Shown: positions 35,964 through 49,534, counted from the first letter of the stretch. The stretch is 64,000 bases of DNA from Apostichopus japonicus (GCF_037975245.1 NC_092580.1:33662501-33726500), one strand, 5' to 3'. Numbers and translations: made by a program. Notes: generated by a model not told the origin, from the letters alone.

Positions 35964-37791
35964 CAGGCGCGTATCCAGGATTTTCTAACCCGAGGGGCGC
36001 GAATTACTATCTAAGCGGAGCGCCACCATCGGTTGGCGCGGAGCGTACGAGAAAATTTCTGGTTTTGATACCCCCCAGATCACCGGAAATGGCACTTCTC
36101 GGGCTTGAAAATGACCAACCAGATGTACACTTTTGCCTGAGAACCAAGTATTTCCCAAAAGTTTTTTCCATTCATAACCTTTTTGAAGATTGTCACCAGT
36201 CACACATCATGTTCGACCTTATTGCATGTCCTATGGATCATTGCTTTTGTAGGTTATTCTACGTAACGGCCCACAATATCCGAAAGCCCCACTTTTCAAG
36301 GTTTTAAGCCCATTACTTGTTGAGAATTTGAAAATTCACTTTTCTCGTGAATAAAATCACTTGAAAACATACCCATAATGTTGCACAAAATTCAATCTAT
36401 AGACAACCAATATAGAAAAACCTCCTTGAACCCCTAACAGACAGGTCAAAATTGAACGAGTACAGGAAAGTATGATGAAGAATGTTGGTGAGGAAATTTT
36501 CGAAAATTCCGATACAGTTAATTTATTGGTGTAGAAATATTAAAACCTCTTATATTGGCTTTTACAAAACTTCATTGAAGGAACAGAAAAATAGCAGATA
36601 TTTCCGATATCAGGTATATCGAAACCGAACACTTCACTCATAGGCGTAGGTCCCGTAGGAGGCGGGGGCTGCAGCCCCCCCCCCCCCAATTGTTTTCCCA
36701 TTTTTTTCGGGCACCTACTGAAAGAAAAATAAATAGCAATGAATAGCTTAAAATGATCTCCTTGGTAATTGAAATAAAGTTCTAAGCTTGGCCGACATTA
36801 CTACTGTAAAAGAGAGTTTTGACATAAATGGATCTGTATGCTTTTTCTCCATCTACATAAGACATTTGGTTGTTTACATTAGCATCCGGCGGTATACTGT
36901 GCAACTTTCACGGACCGTGCGGTACACGATGCCATACAATGTAATGACCGATCTTGCCTATGTGATATTGGCATCGACATGTTGAATGCGCCCTTTGCGC
37001 GCGAAAAATTTTGGGTTTTTTTCGGGCAAGTCATTACAGCCCCCAAATCCAATCTGGCTACTACGCCTTTGACTACACACATTGACAGTTTTTGAGGTTG
37101 TTCATCTTGGAACATGCATTTCAATGCTCATTGATATGATGTTATATCTGCTCTTTGCTTTACAAATTCGAACAGGCGTGTAGCGAGTATTTGCCAAGGG
37201 AGGGCGAAGCCTGTAGGCAAACTATCTAAGCGAAGCGCCACCATGAGTTGGCGCGAAGCGTAGAAGAAAATTTTGGCCGAAAATGCCTCCCAGATCACTG
37301 GAAATGACACTTCCCAGGCCTTGTAAGTTGCATCTAAGCATTGTCTATTTTGAAATTACTAGCGATGTCATAAAGAAAATTTGCTCGGGGGGGGGGGGCG
37401 GTCGCCCCCTTCCCGAAATGCGTTATGTTCCCCGATGACTCGGTCGAGTTCAAGTACATTAGTGAGAGAGGAAAAACGGAAACGTCAAAAATGGAGTTGT
37501 CGGGGTAAGGGGTAGGGTGAGGCGCACACCCCCTCCGTAATCCTTGATCTGTCACTGGCTACCCTGTGTATATAATAGGGATCTTTCTCTTCCCGAGGTC
37601 TTGGCTATCTTCTACTCCCTCCTTTTCTCCTTTTTCTCTCTTTCTTCTTTTTCTTTTCCCTTCCTTCCTCTCCTCCTTTTCTTGTTTCCCCTCCTTTTCC
37701 CTTTTTTCTTCTCTTTTTTTTCTCTCCTCTTTTCCTTACCCGGGGGGGGGGGGCGCGCGCCCCCAACGCCCCTCCCCTGGATACGCACCTG
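35964..37791 (+). mobile_element. hAT-like family F, copy F1
   Basis: It starts CAGGCGCGTATCCAGGATTT and ends CCCCTGGATACGCACCTG, inverted termini of the CAGGGGCGTA type. Full-length relatives are F2 (46122-48171) and F3 (51214-53171). Inner landmarks occur in fixed order in all three: a GC-rich module at the left (36007-36048), a C-run, a second copy of the module (37222-37262), a G-run, and a polypyrimidine tract (about 37600-37740). No transposase frame is conserved. The flanking octamers do not match, so the target duplication has been lost or the copy is rearranged. Confidence 0.82.
37600..37740 (+). repeat. Polypyrimidine tract in F1
   Basis: About 140 bp almost entirely C and T on the plus strand, next to the G-run at the right end. 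Equivalent tracts lie at about 48000-48130 (F2) and 52985-53125 (F3). Confidence 0.85.
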
Positions 37792-38111
37792 GCAAGGGTG
37801 GGCGGAGGCGGCGTAGGGACCTGATGGCGAATTGTTTTACATTTTATCCAACCGTATCCAAGCCAAATTGATGAGGATCAAGATAACCTTGTTAAATTTT
37901 CCTCCTTGTTTAGGCCTACACTTTTTAGCGTAATATGCGACCGAGTTAGGAACAACAATTGAAACTAAAATGGCCACCAAGCCATTCTCAAATGGACGGT
38001 TTGGGCCCCCCCCCCTCCTTTTTTTAGTGTTTTTTGAAAGCTGTTCACGTTAGTCTTGGTGCTACGACACAATAAAGTACTTTTTGCGATTGTATAACGC
38101 CAATTATGGGC

Positions 38112-39419
38112 GTATGGAACGCCATTTTAACATTTATTCAACAGTTACAGATTTCTCTAATTCACTGAATTTTGGATATCTCTAATTCATTTTTAGATAG
38201 ATTAATTCATTTCCAGATATCTCTCATTCATTTTCAGATATCAATAATTTGAACATATTTGAGATATCAGAAAGTGAATTCGAGATATCAAAAATTCTAT
38301 TTAGAGATATCCAAAATTGAATTAGATCTATCGGGAATATAATTAGAGATATCCAAAATTGAATTAGAGATATCAAGAATTCGAGATCTTCAAAATTTAA
38401 TTAGAGATATCAATAATTCGAATTTGAGATATCAAGAATTCGAATACGATATATTCAAAATTGAATTAGAGATATCCAAAATTAAATTAGAGATATCAAG
38501 AATTCGAATTCGAGATACCGAAATGTCAGTTTCCGGTACACGTGACTTCCTCTTTACTGCAGGAACGTGAATATGTAGTCTTAGCAGTACTTCCACTGTC
38601 AATGAATTTTTCTGATTGTAAGGAAAATCGATGAGTGAAGAAATATATTTCAAAGAACTTCTTGATATTGGTGAAATTACGGAAACCTTGCGGAAATCAA
38701 AAGACATTTTATGAGCTTGAATTCTAGAAATTTGACGCATATGAAAGAAAATCAAGAAAATAATAATGTTACTGCATGGATTGCAGGAAAACCATTTATT
38801 CATATGCTTGGCCGATCCGGGATGTTTAGAATGTGTAGCTCACATTGTCATATAATACGCATTCATTTCACGTTCCGAAGCCACTGCTGCTGGAATTTGC
38901 AAAATATGCCCTTTTAAACACGTTTCATGTGCCTTTGTGGCCCTTTTGAGTTTCAAATAACTGAAATCTTACAAAATCTAAAGAAATTGTCAGGTCCATC
39001 TAGAGAAATGGGATTTTGATTTATGGAAGCATTGAATGTAAGTCCCGCTACAGTGCCAGTCTGCCAGTCGCAGTAGGTTGGTACGTAAGTAGAATGGAAT
39101 CGAAGTACTATTAGTATTACCATAAGGCCTAGCCTTAAGTGTAGTATTAGTAGACTAGACCAATCTAGCACTATACCAGTAGCCACCGAAATTGAATATG
39201 CCTCGTTTTCCTGGCATGTTTTTTGCGATTTAGATGGCGCTCTTCTTGTTAGCGCTACAATTCGAATTCTTGATATCTCTTATTAAGTTTTGGATATCAC
39301 TAATTCGAATTCTTGATACTGTGATAGCTATTTAAGATATCTCTTATTGGAATTCTTGATATTTTGAATGCAATTTTGGATATCTCTAATTATTGAATAA
39401 ATGTTAACATGGCGTTACA
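38112..39419. mobile_element. Element G1 with GATATC palindrome arrays
   Basis: Terminal inverted repeats read TATGGAACGCCATTTTAAC at the left and, inverted, ATGTAACGCCATGTTAAC at the right, continuing into CATTTATTCAA on both sides. TATGGGC flanks it at 38105-38111 and 39420-39426, a candidate 7-bp target duplication. Just inside each end (about 38150-38520 and 39255-39395) GATATC or a one-base variant recurs every 20-21 bp within AATT-rich spacers. The roughly 730-bp middle has no recognisable coding. It is a non-autonomous element of unknown superfamily. Confidence 0.75.
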
Positions 39420-39426
39420 TATGGGC

Positions 39427-42400
39427 AGACCTTCTTAGCACCTGTTGTTTGAAGCTGTATAGGAGACTTTCAGGAAAAATGAATAGCGCCATCATCTCGT
39501 GTCGCACACTCAGCAAGTTTCCATGCAGTCACCGTCAAGAACTTGACTGGCTGGCTGTACGTACATAGAGAAAAGACCGAAAGAAGTGTGAATGCATGAA
39601 TTATTGATTCATAGCAACACATTCGGCGTATTCTTCGAATGGCACTAATGCAGCTTCGAAAACCAGTGAGACACATGACATGAAAGTTTAAAGTGGCTTG
39701 TAGCTTTGACGTGTTTATAGGTTCACTGGTCCGCCCCATCCGTCTTGCGTATATATACGTTACCCTAATAGGTAGCAATTTGGTTTACAAACGCGTGTTT
39801 GGAGTGGAAATGCAGATTCTAGTTTTACTTTATATTTTTAAACCTGATCCAGAATGTTAACCGAGGAAACGGCCCTAGGAGCATTCTTAGTGCCTCGATT
39901 TCATAACTTCCGCTCAGTAAGTATGTTATAAATATCCCCAGAATTTAAATACAACTGAGCTTCGTGGGAGATGTTCTTTATGACATTATGACCAAGCATT
40001 AACGAGCGTGAAGACTCGCGCAAAAAGAAACGTCTAATGCCGGTAATCTGACCTAGTTTCGAATGAGGTGTAACAGAAGTGTTAGACACCACCATCGATC
40101 CCAGAAAATACACACACAGCTTGCTACCGTCGGTAATTAGACACTATAGTGTACAGTCAGTACATACAGCTGCGGTCAATACCCACAGCACAGTGTATAA
40201 ACGATACAGCGATGGACATCTCAGGTCCAGCAAGGTATCACGTTTCATTACTGTCTGCATTTTGTAGCGACACGAACGAAACGTCACTTGCAAGCAACAG
40301 AAAGTAAACTCTTTCAGATGGCCGCACGGGGTTTGGGGCGAGTCTTCAATGCCTTTAAGAAATTATAAAGATGATAAAACATCTGATTGTGACGATGAAT
40401 GCCTTGAGTTACAGGGACCAAACACAGGTATTGGTGATGCGGGTATGGTGCCGCCATAAATGACAATTTAATCCAGTGAAATTTTGTCTGAAAATATCCC
40501 TGGATTCCCCCCCCCCACCCCCACCTCCATCTCTAACCTGTGTTGGAGTGTCCAAAGGTAGGTTGTAAAACGCATCTGCTGGGTGTTTTTAGGCATTAAC
40601 CCCTTCATTAACTTTCCAGCATATTTTAAGGGCCCGAACAGTGCGCTGAAACTGCGATGACGTTTATATTGACCCACAGTCTTATACTGTTAATTAAGTG
40701 ATTTCTATGAAACGGATATTTCACCGGGTATATGTAAGTTATGAGGAAACCGCAAAGAGTATTAAAACCAGGAAAGACATGTCACTTGGAAGTTATTAAA
40801 CTACTTATAAGAACGATAGTTATCGGTAACAGAAAATAAAGTACGCGTAACGTGACAGTTCTATAGGTCTAGGACTTCGTGCACTGACTGGGTTTTCTAT
40901 AGAGATAAACCCAATTACCAAGAATCATCGATATTTAGGGAAGAGGAGAAAGATTTCCACCTCTTCCAACTTCCCCACCCCCCCCCCCCTCCCTCCCCTC
41001 TCTATCTCTCTATCTCTCTCATGTTAGAATACATTATTCCACTGTCGTTCATTACGTGGATCTAACCTTCTCGTCTAAGCTCACATTCAGTTGGTACAGC
41101 AACAACAAAAAACAAGCTACACGGATTTTTTTGAAGGCCCATATTTATGAGCCCCCCCCCCCCTCTCCCCCCTTACTTTCCTGCCCATTATCCTACCTAC
41201 CTCGTCATCACAGAATAAGAATGCTTACAATGTAAGGCATTACCTGTATAAAATCAATTACGAAGACGGTGAAGGGTATAATACACATTGTCACGTGATT
41301 ACCTTAGTTATGACGGCAATGCAAATGACTTGTAGATTAAGCTGCAGTAAGTAATTCGTCGAGACAGCGATACATGTTCATGCTCTTGCAACTGTCCGTA
41401 TATAGTCCATATAACCCACGTTGCCAACAGACTGTATAGAATCTCAATAGCAACTTCCTCCACTATCTGACTTTATCGCTTAGAATTTGCACATGGTAAC
41501 CGAGTAGCCTATATACTTGTAGAACGGATAATGTTGCACTTAAAGCGATTTGCCAAAATAAGAAAGATAGTACGAGAATAACTTTCATATATAACCACAA
41601 CTTATTGACGTAACATGATGGTCGTGATCATTTGAGTGTGGATCAAAATGTTTTGGTTGTCTTGATCAGGCTCAATCTTGGATGACTCTCTTTCTGGTCA
41701 ATATCTTGGATGACTCTCTCAAAAAGTACCACTTCTTGTTGTTTAGACAACACATTGTATACAATCAGCTTCATCAATGAATATGGCGTTATCATGCAGT
41801 GTATATGGAAACTTCGATCTTGAAAAACCGTTGACATTTATTATATGGCAATATAAGCCAAACGTGCACGAACATGTGTAAAAAAAGACAACATGAACTT
41901 ATGGGAGTTTCAAGTGAAACAATTTGTTTGAGTGCTGCCTGTTGTCAAAAGTGATGAGTATAGCCTATAGATGACTTTGCCCCGACCCTCCGGAACGTAT
42001 ATACCAATGAGAACTCATTTAGCTCTTGAAATTCGTCAGCTTGTGTACAGTTCTTTCGAAATGAGACCTTTTAACTTAGTTAAATATTTCTTAATATTTT
42101 CTAACTGACGAGGACAGCTCGGCACTTGTGTCTCCCGAAGAAGCTCATGGTCAGAGTAACTATAGGATAGAGCTCTACCAACTCTTATACCCAGAATCTT
42201 TTCACGAGTGGGGGGATCGGGTTAAAACAAGGGGAATTCAAGAAAGGGAGAGGGTTCAATGTTACACAATATCAAAGGGAAATTCCATGTGGTTGACAAC
42301 CATTCAACCCCCACCTCACCCTCCCATCTCCCTCCATTGGATGGGGACGTTTTACAGGTCGTGATTTTGCAATTATGGTAAATATGTTTAGATAAAATAA

Positions 42401-42932
42401 TTAACATTTTCACATGGAACAGTGGAAAGTTCGAAATGAGAAGGCTTAATTTCGACTTGTTCCTTGTACTAATTTGACTTTTTATACCGAAATTGTCAAC
42501 GTTCTGTTTGAGCCACAGTAGCGCTAAAAAAAAATTGGTGGAGGGGAGGGGAGGGGGTATACCCCATAATCACCGGTATCCTGTCCCTCACTTTATTACA
42601 GCTTCCTACGCCACTGTTGTAGCATGTTTACCCCCATTTGACCTAGAGAGTAACAAGACCAAAACAAGACTAGAATATAAATGTATAGATTTATATGACA
42701 TGTGCCTTCATGAAGATGCACTAGTTTATTTGGTACAGTCCTTCATGCGGCCTACATGGCGTGCACAGGATTTCAAAATTGCCCGGACTGGTTAAGAGGC
42801 TTGCACCAATACTCAATTCAATTCACAATATTTTTATTTCAATCTCTTTTGATGGAAAAAAGGCCAGGGGTTGATCCAGGAGTTTATAATGGCGGGGGGG
42901 GGGGGGGGTGCGTAGCTGTTGGTTATATTTTT
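39427..42932. other. Intergenic, nothing recognised
   Basis: 3.5 kb of unique AT-rich sequence with several C-runs (about 40505, 40980, 41150) and a short pyrimidine microsatellite near 41005. Minus frame 39470-39778 (102 codons) shows no domain. Confidence 0.4.
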
Positions 42933-45581
42933 GGTTCCTTGCTTTAGCAAAAGGAACCTATGCAGTCAGGTTGGCGTATGTATGTGTGTATGTATGTATG
43001 TATGTGTGTGTGTGTGTGCGTCTGTGACACTTGCTTGGGTACGCTCTATCTCAATAAGGGAATGTTGGATTGAGGCCAAACTTGGACTATAGATCCGCCA
43101 TATGGAGAAGGTGTGCCCTATTGTTTTTGGTGCCCACAAAGGTCACCAAAGGTCCAAAATGGTCCAAAAACCGAAAATATTAAAACTGCAATAACTCCCA
43201 GTGCCAATGTGCGACAAGATTGATATTTTGGGACAAGTTGTGAACTGGTTAGGGGAGCATTTTCAAACTTAACGGTCATGTGATCCGAGGTCACCAAAGG
43301 GCAATTAATGATAAAAAACTAGTATTTTTGCGATAACTTGAGAAGGAAATGTCTGTTAGGGTTGGGAGTTGCCTCAATCTAATCCAATTGTCGACCCGCA
43401 TCTGGGTGACCCTTGACCTCAATTTGACCTCTGGTGACCTTTTCGTGTTTTTGGGATTTTTACAGTTTCGATGCTATTTTCAGATGTCAAAGGTACCTTC
43501 TGATCATAAATGTCAATAGGTTGACCCCGTGTGACCTTTATGTGCGAAGTTATATGGGGTCAAAGTTTTTCGGTCGGAGTTAGGATGGTTGTACAGACTT
43601 TTCGATTTGTTTTTTGGAATCAGGAGATTAAACTACATCTGAAACCAAGGTCAAAGGTCACATTAGAAAAAATGTGCTTATTTTGGGAGGAAACGATCAA
43701 AAAAGAAAATGTTTGGTTTTGATGCTAGATTTGGATATCAAAGGTACCTTCCGATCAAAAATGTCAATTGGTTGACACCCGTGTGACCTTCGTGTGCGAA
43801 GTTATACAAGGTCAAAGTTAATTTTCAGACATTTAATGCAACAACTCCCAATTCCAAGGTGTGGCATGGTTGATATTTTTGGACAAGTTGCAAATGTTAT
43901 AGGGGAATATTTTCAAACTTAACGGTCATGTGATCCGAATGTCACCAAAGGTCAATTAATGTCAAAAAACTAGTATTTTGGGGGTAGAAAATGGGCAAAG
44001 AAAAGAATGTTTGAGTTTGTATAGTTTGATGCTCTAGTTTAGGTCTCATCAATCAAAAATGTCAATAAGTTGACCCAAGGTGACCTTTGTATGTTAAGTT
44101 ATATGAGGTCAAAGTTAATTTTCAGACATTTAGTGTAATAACTCCCAGTGCCAAGGTGTTACACAGTTGATATTTTGAGACAAGTTGCAAATGGTATAGG
44201 GGAATATTTTCAAACTTAACGGTCATGTGATCCGAGGTCACCAAAGGTCAATTAATGATAAAAAACTAGTATTTTTGCGATAACTTGAGAACAAATTGTC
44301 CGTTAGGGTTGGGAGTTGGTTCAATGTAATCCAATTATCGACCCGCATCTGGGTGACCCTTGACCTCAATTTGACCTCTGGTGACCTTTTTATTGTTTTA
44401 GGGATTTTTACAGTTTTGATGCTATTTTCAGATGTCAAAGGTACCTTCTGATCATAAATGTCAATGGGTTGACCCCCGTGTGACCTTCGTGTGCGAAGTT
44501 ATATGAGGTCAAAGTTAATTTTCAGACATTTAATGCAATAACTCCCAGTTCCAAGGTGTGACAAGGTTGATATTTTTGGAGTAGTTGCAAATGTTATAGG
44601 GGAATATTTTCAAACTTAACGGTCATGTGATACAAGGTCACCAAAGGTCAATTAATGATAAAAAAACTAGTATTTTTGCGACAACTTGAGAACAAATTGT
44701 CCGTTAGGTTTGGGAGTTGCTTCAATGTAATCCAATTGTCGACCCGCATCTGGGTGACCCTTGACCTCAATTTGACCTCTGGTGACCTTTTCGTGTTTTG
44801 TGGATTTTTACAGTTTCGATGCTATTTTCAGTTTTTAAATGTACCTTCTGATCATAAATGTCAATGGGTTGACCCCCATTTGACCTTTGTGTGCGAAGTT
44901 ATTTGAGGTCACAGTTAATTTTCACACATTTAATGCAATAACTCCCAGTGCCAAGGTGTGACAAGGTTGATTTTTTTGGACAAGTTGCAAATGGTATAGT
45001 GGAATATTTTCAAACTTAACAGTCTTGTGATCCAAGGTCACCAAAGGTCAGCTAATGTTAAAAAAGTAGTATTATGGGGGGAGAAAATGGGCAAAGAAAA
45101 AATGTTTGAATTTTTACAGTCATGCTCTATTTAGGTCTCACCGATCAAAAATTTCAATTGGTTGACCTCCGGGTGACCTTTGTGTGTGAAGTTACATACA
45201 AGTTCAAAGTTAATTTTTTGACATTTAATGCAATTAAATCTCAATGCCAAGGTGTGACATGGTTGATATTTTGGGACAAGTTGTGAATGGGGTGGTGGAA
45301 CATTTTGAAACTTAAAGGTCATGTCATCTGAGGTCACCATTGTTATCATATCTGTTGACACGCTTGTAGGTCTCTTATATTTCTTACATTTGCGACGCCA
45401 TATTTAGATCTCAAAGGTGCCTTTTGATAAAAAATCCGATCACATTTTGTGATCACAAAAGTGTTGGCTATAGTGTTGGTTACTTTATGGGAACATGTAG
45501 GACCACAATTACTTGGACTATTTCAGCCCAATCTTGCTTGATAATATTATGTGTATTGTCATATACCCCAAGCAAGGAACC
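42933..45581. repeat. Long repeat with nuclear-receptor-type half-site arrays
   Basis: GGTTCCTTGCTT at 42933 and its exact inverse AAGCAAGGAACC at 45570-45581 bracket 2.65 kb. The left terminus also forms a local hairpin with AAGGAACC. Inside, blocks of about 300-400 bp repeat degenerately, anchored by TTTTCAAACTTAACGGTCAT and GTCGACCCGCATCTGGGTGA. The blocks carry many TGACCT/AGGTCA hexamers at fixed spacings. A (GTAT)n stretch lies near 42975-43020. Frames through it are repeat-driven. I cannot say whether it is a mobile element or a satellite. Confidence 0.75.
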
Positions 45582-46075
45582 ACAGTACCCTTGGGCTCTT
45601 GTTATTGAAGCGTATACTTGACTGCAAGAGGGACAAGCGCACCCATCTGGTTTAGGATAATATTTTAATGAGGTCAAAGGTAGTACATACATGTTCTCCA
45701 GCCTATATTGCTAATGATAATATCGCCGTGTGCCTGTATGACGGCGAGTATAAATAACCATACACTTTATAGCATGCAGCGACGTCAGCAGTTGATAAAG
45801 GACAACATTCCTGACGTCATAAAGTCATTACGTACATGCGGGTACTAACTTGTTTTACGTACATGGTCGCGCAAATGTCACAAGGACATTATTCCCACGA
45901 GAACAATGTGAAGTATTTATCGTTCAAACTTAATCGGGTATCCCGAAGAGCATGCATGAACGGTCTAAGCTGCAAATGTAGGCTGCATGTAGGCCGAATA
46001 TGAATTATTTATGAATTATAAATATGATATGACTGTTATTGTTGTGAGGCCGTTTTTTCTTCTCAGAAATATAAT
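45582..46075. other. Spacer, nothing recognised
   Basis: Unique sequence between the half-site repeat and element G2. Confidence 0.4.
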
Positions 46076-46121
46076 ACACGTCTATGCATGGCAAGCCATG
46101 TGGGACAAACACCGCATAATA

Positions 46122-48171
46122 CAGGGGCGTATCCAGGATTTTCTAACCCGGGGGGCGCGATTTACTATCTAAGCGGAGCGCCACCATCGGTTGGCGCGCA
46201 GCGTACAAGAAAATTTCTGGTTTTGATACCCCCCAGATCACCGGAAATGGAACTTCTCGGGCTTGTAAATGACCAACCAGATGTACACTTTTGCCTGAGA
46301 ACCAAGTTTTTCCCAATAGTTTTTTTTTTCCCATCCATAACCTTTTTGAAGATTGTCACCAGTCACACAACATGTTCGACCCCATCACATGTCCTGTGGA
46401 TCATTGTTTTTGTAGGTGATTCTACGTCGCGGCCCACAATACCCGACAGCCCCAATTTTGAAGGTTTCAAGCCCATTATTTGTTCAGAATTTGAATAAAC
46501 TCACTTGAAAACATACCCATAATGTTGCAAAAAAATTCATCTATGCGGACAACCAATATAGAAAAACCTCCTTGAACCCCTAACAGACCGGCCAAAATTG
46601 CACGAGTATAGAGGGAAGTATGATGAAGAATGTTGGTCAGGAAAATTTCGAAAATTCAGACACATTTCATTTATTGGTGTACAAATATTAAAATCTCTTA
46701 TAACGGCTATTATAAAACTTCGTTGAAGGAAATGAAACAAATACCAGATATTTCCGAAACCGAGCACTACACACATAGGCGTAGGAGGCTAGGGCTGCAA
46801 CCCCCCACCTCCGCCAATACTTTTTTTCCTGAAAATTCGGGCAATATGCTGAGAATTTTTCGGCACCTACTGAAAGAAAAATGAATTGCAATACACAGCT
46901 ACATCTAAAGGAAATTAATTAAAAATCATTTCCTTGGTAAATTAAAATAAAGTTCTAAGTTTGGCCGACTAATTAGCCATTACTAATGTAAAAGAGAGTT
47001 TTGACATAATTGGACCTCCATGCTTTTTCTCCATCTATACATAAGACATTTCGTTGTTAAGATGGGCATCCCGCGGTGTACTGCGCAACTTTCACGGACC
47101 CCACGGTACACGATGACATGCGAGGTAATAACCGATGCTTGCTTATATGATATTGACAGTAACATGTTGAACGCGCGTGGAGCGCGCGAAAAATGTTGGT
47201 CATATTAATAATCAGCGCATTGAGACTTAAGTGTGTATTTGCGCTTTATAAGAACTGTGTATTATTATTATTATTATTATATTTTTTTCGGGGCAAGTCG
47301 TTACAGCTCCCCAAATCAAATTGGGCCCCTCCCCTTCACACACAGACAGTTTTGAAGCTGTTCATCCTGGAACGCCATTTTCAAGCTCACTGATATGATT
47401 TGATATCTGCTATTCGCTTTACAAATTTGAACAGGCGCGTAGTGAGGAATTTGCCAATGGAGGGGCGAAGTCTGTAGGCAAACTATCTAAGCGTAGCGCC
47501 ACCATAAGTTGGCGCGAAGCGTATAAGAAAATTTTGGCCGAAAATGCCTCCCATATCGCTGGATATGACACTTCCCAGGCCTTGTTAGTTGTATCTAAGC
47601 ATTTTCTATTTTGAAATTTCTAGCGATATAGAAAAATATGCTCGGGGGTGGGGTGGTTGCCCCCTTCCCGGAATGCGTCACGTTCCCCGACGACTCAGTC
47701 GAGTTCGAGATCAGCCACAGTTGGTTTCATAGCACAATTGTACTTAGGCGTCCATACACACACACGCGTTATGATAGACCATATATAGTATATACATATA
47801 GATACATTAGTGAGAGAGGAAAAATGGAAACGTCAAAAATGGAGTTGTCGGTGTAAGGGGTAGGGTGAGGTGCACGCCACTTCCGAAATCCTTGATCCGT
47901 CACTGGCTACCCTGTGTATATAATAGGGATCAGCGCTTTAATGATGTCACTGTTCCCCGTTCTCTTCCCGGTGTCTTTGCGTTTTTCTTTCACGTATACG
48001 TACTCCCTCCTTTTCTCCTTTTTCTCTCTTTCTTCTTTTTCTTTTCCCTTCCTTCCTCTCCTCCTCTCTCTTTTTCTCCTCTTTTTTTCCCTCTTTTCCT
48101 CTCTTTTTTTCTCTCCTCTTTTTCTTACCCGGGGGGCGCGCGCCCCCAACGCCCCCCTGGATACGCGCCTG
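46122..48171 (+). mobile_element. hAT-like family F, copy F2, nested in G2
   Basis: It starts CAGGGGCGTATCCAGG and ends CCTGGATACGCGCCTG. It interrupts the terminal repeat of G2: TAATA precedes and follows it and fits a short target duplication. It is longer than F1 and F3 partly because of a SINE-like insertion at about 47195-47285. Confidence 0.85.
47195..47285 (+). mobile_element. SINE-like 3' fragment inside F2
   Basis: Absent from F1 and F3 at the same site. It contains GCGCTTTATAAGAACTG followed by (TTA)n, like the tail at 60225-60290. A 5'-truncated retroposon with an ATT-type tail explains it. Confidence 0.7.
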
Positions 48172-48590
48172 TAATATATCAGCGTATTAATGGGAATTTA
48201 TACGCGTATATTAATTGGAATATATACGCGTATATATTATTAGCCAATCATATGGCTTAAATATATCCGCATATTAATTCGAATATATACACGTATTTAT
48301 TCGAATATATACACGTATTAATTCAAATATATACACGTATTAAATAGAATACATATGGGGATAAAATCCAATTTATGCACGGATTAATTCGAATGCACAC
48401 GAAAAAACATTCCGCTCTTACTGTGTACATAATAGCCCATCAACGATAAATATTTTGGCAGGCTCGCGAGATCGCTTCAAAAAGCGAAACTATACGCATG
48501 TACAACACATGTATATTCAATTAATAAGCGTATATATTCGAATTAATACGCGGATATATTATGCGGTGTTTGTGGCTTGCCATACACGTC

Positions 48591-49415
48591 AGACTAGTTT
48601 GGTATATGCTTGGTATAGCTAATGCAGACTGGTAATTGTTCAGAACAATTTGTTCTCGTGTTGGACCTAAATATTGTACTAAGTATATCGATTACATAAG
48701 AAATTTAGAACAAATAGATCTAAAGTATCATGACTGACTATTTCATCAAAATGGCTATAACAGACTAAAGGCTATATGTTCGCATATTAGCTCCATGCCG
48801 TATAATAAGACCTTTAAATACGTTGCGGTTAGACCTATATCGAGTGCTTTGGGCAGCCAAATGGAATGGAGGGCCGTAAGGAAGTTCGCCCACCTCTTCA
48901 CAAAAGTCTGCAGAGTACCGAAATTGGTTACTCACGTTATAATCTTGTCACGTTTAAGTTACTATAGAAAGGACCACCCTGCCCTATTTATCCATCACGG
49001 TTCCTAAATGAGGGTTTGTAATTAAACGTCATTGAGGGAATGGTGCATGGGAAGACGTCACGGAATAATTCTTCCAGAGCTCATGTTTTCAAATGAAGAT
49101 CACTGACGTAACACAGTAGCAGTATGGCTACAATTACTGAGGGGAACAACAAATCAAAGAAGGTCTAATTGCCGGTATAAAATTAATATCTTGTTACTTA
49201 ACCAACACCCTATGCCTATCATTCCCACAGCATCCCCACACAGCCAACAACTCCCACCCGCCATTCCCTCTCAATATACCCCTCCCAATCCTATTGCGCT
49301 CCCTTTGCAAGCCTCTATTCCACCCGAACCCCACGGTCCCACCGCACCCCTACTCAGCCCCTTCCCAGGCCCACCCCATCCCCAACCAACCTGCAATATA
49401 CCTTTGAATCAGACA
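48591..49415. other. Spacer; Pro-rich frame without gene evidence
   Basis: The plus frame 49191-49419 is Pro/Ser/Thr-rich because the strand is C-rich; it has no leader, domain or clear splice site. Nothing else is recognised. Confidence 0.4.
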
Positions 49416-49481
49416 TTATGGCGCGAGAAAGCGGAATATATTACGTACAAATATATATATATATATATAATTATATATATA

Positions 49482-49534
<53 letters not shown>

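Larger units (their letters stand above)
46083..48583. mobile_element. Element G2 with ACGCGT-type arrays, interrupted by F2
   Basis: The left end ATGGCAAGCCA with ACAAACACCGCATAATA is matched, inverted, at 48554-48583. ACACGTC at 46076-46082 and 48584-48590 is the candidate target duplication. Removing F2 leaves about 450 bp. Within it, TATACGCGTATATTAAT-like units recur every 20-22 bp at about 48176-48345 and 48520-48560, drifting to ACACGT and GCGTAT. Confidence 0.75.

Noticed and set aside
36065-36307. Frames repeated in each F copy (for example near 36065, 46143, 51314)
   Set aside because: They are short, interrupted by indels between copies and lack transposase motifs; the similarity is at DNA level.
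37544-37871. Ser/Phe/Leu and Lys/Arg/Glu-rich frames over the polypyrimidine tracts
   Set aside because: Low-complexity DNA read in three frames; no start context or domain.
49191-49420. Proline-rich secreted protein exon
   Set aside because: No leader, no splice site and a composition explained by a C-rich strand.
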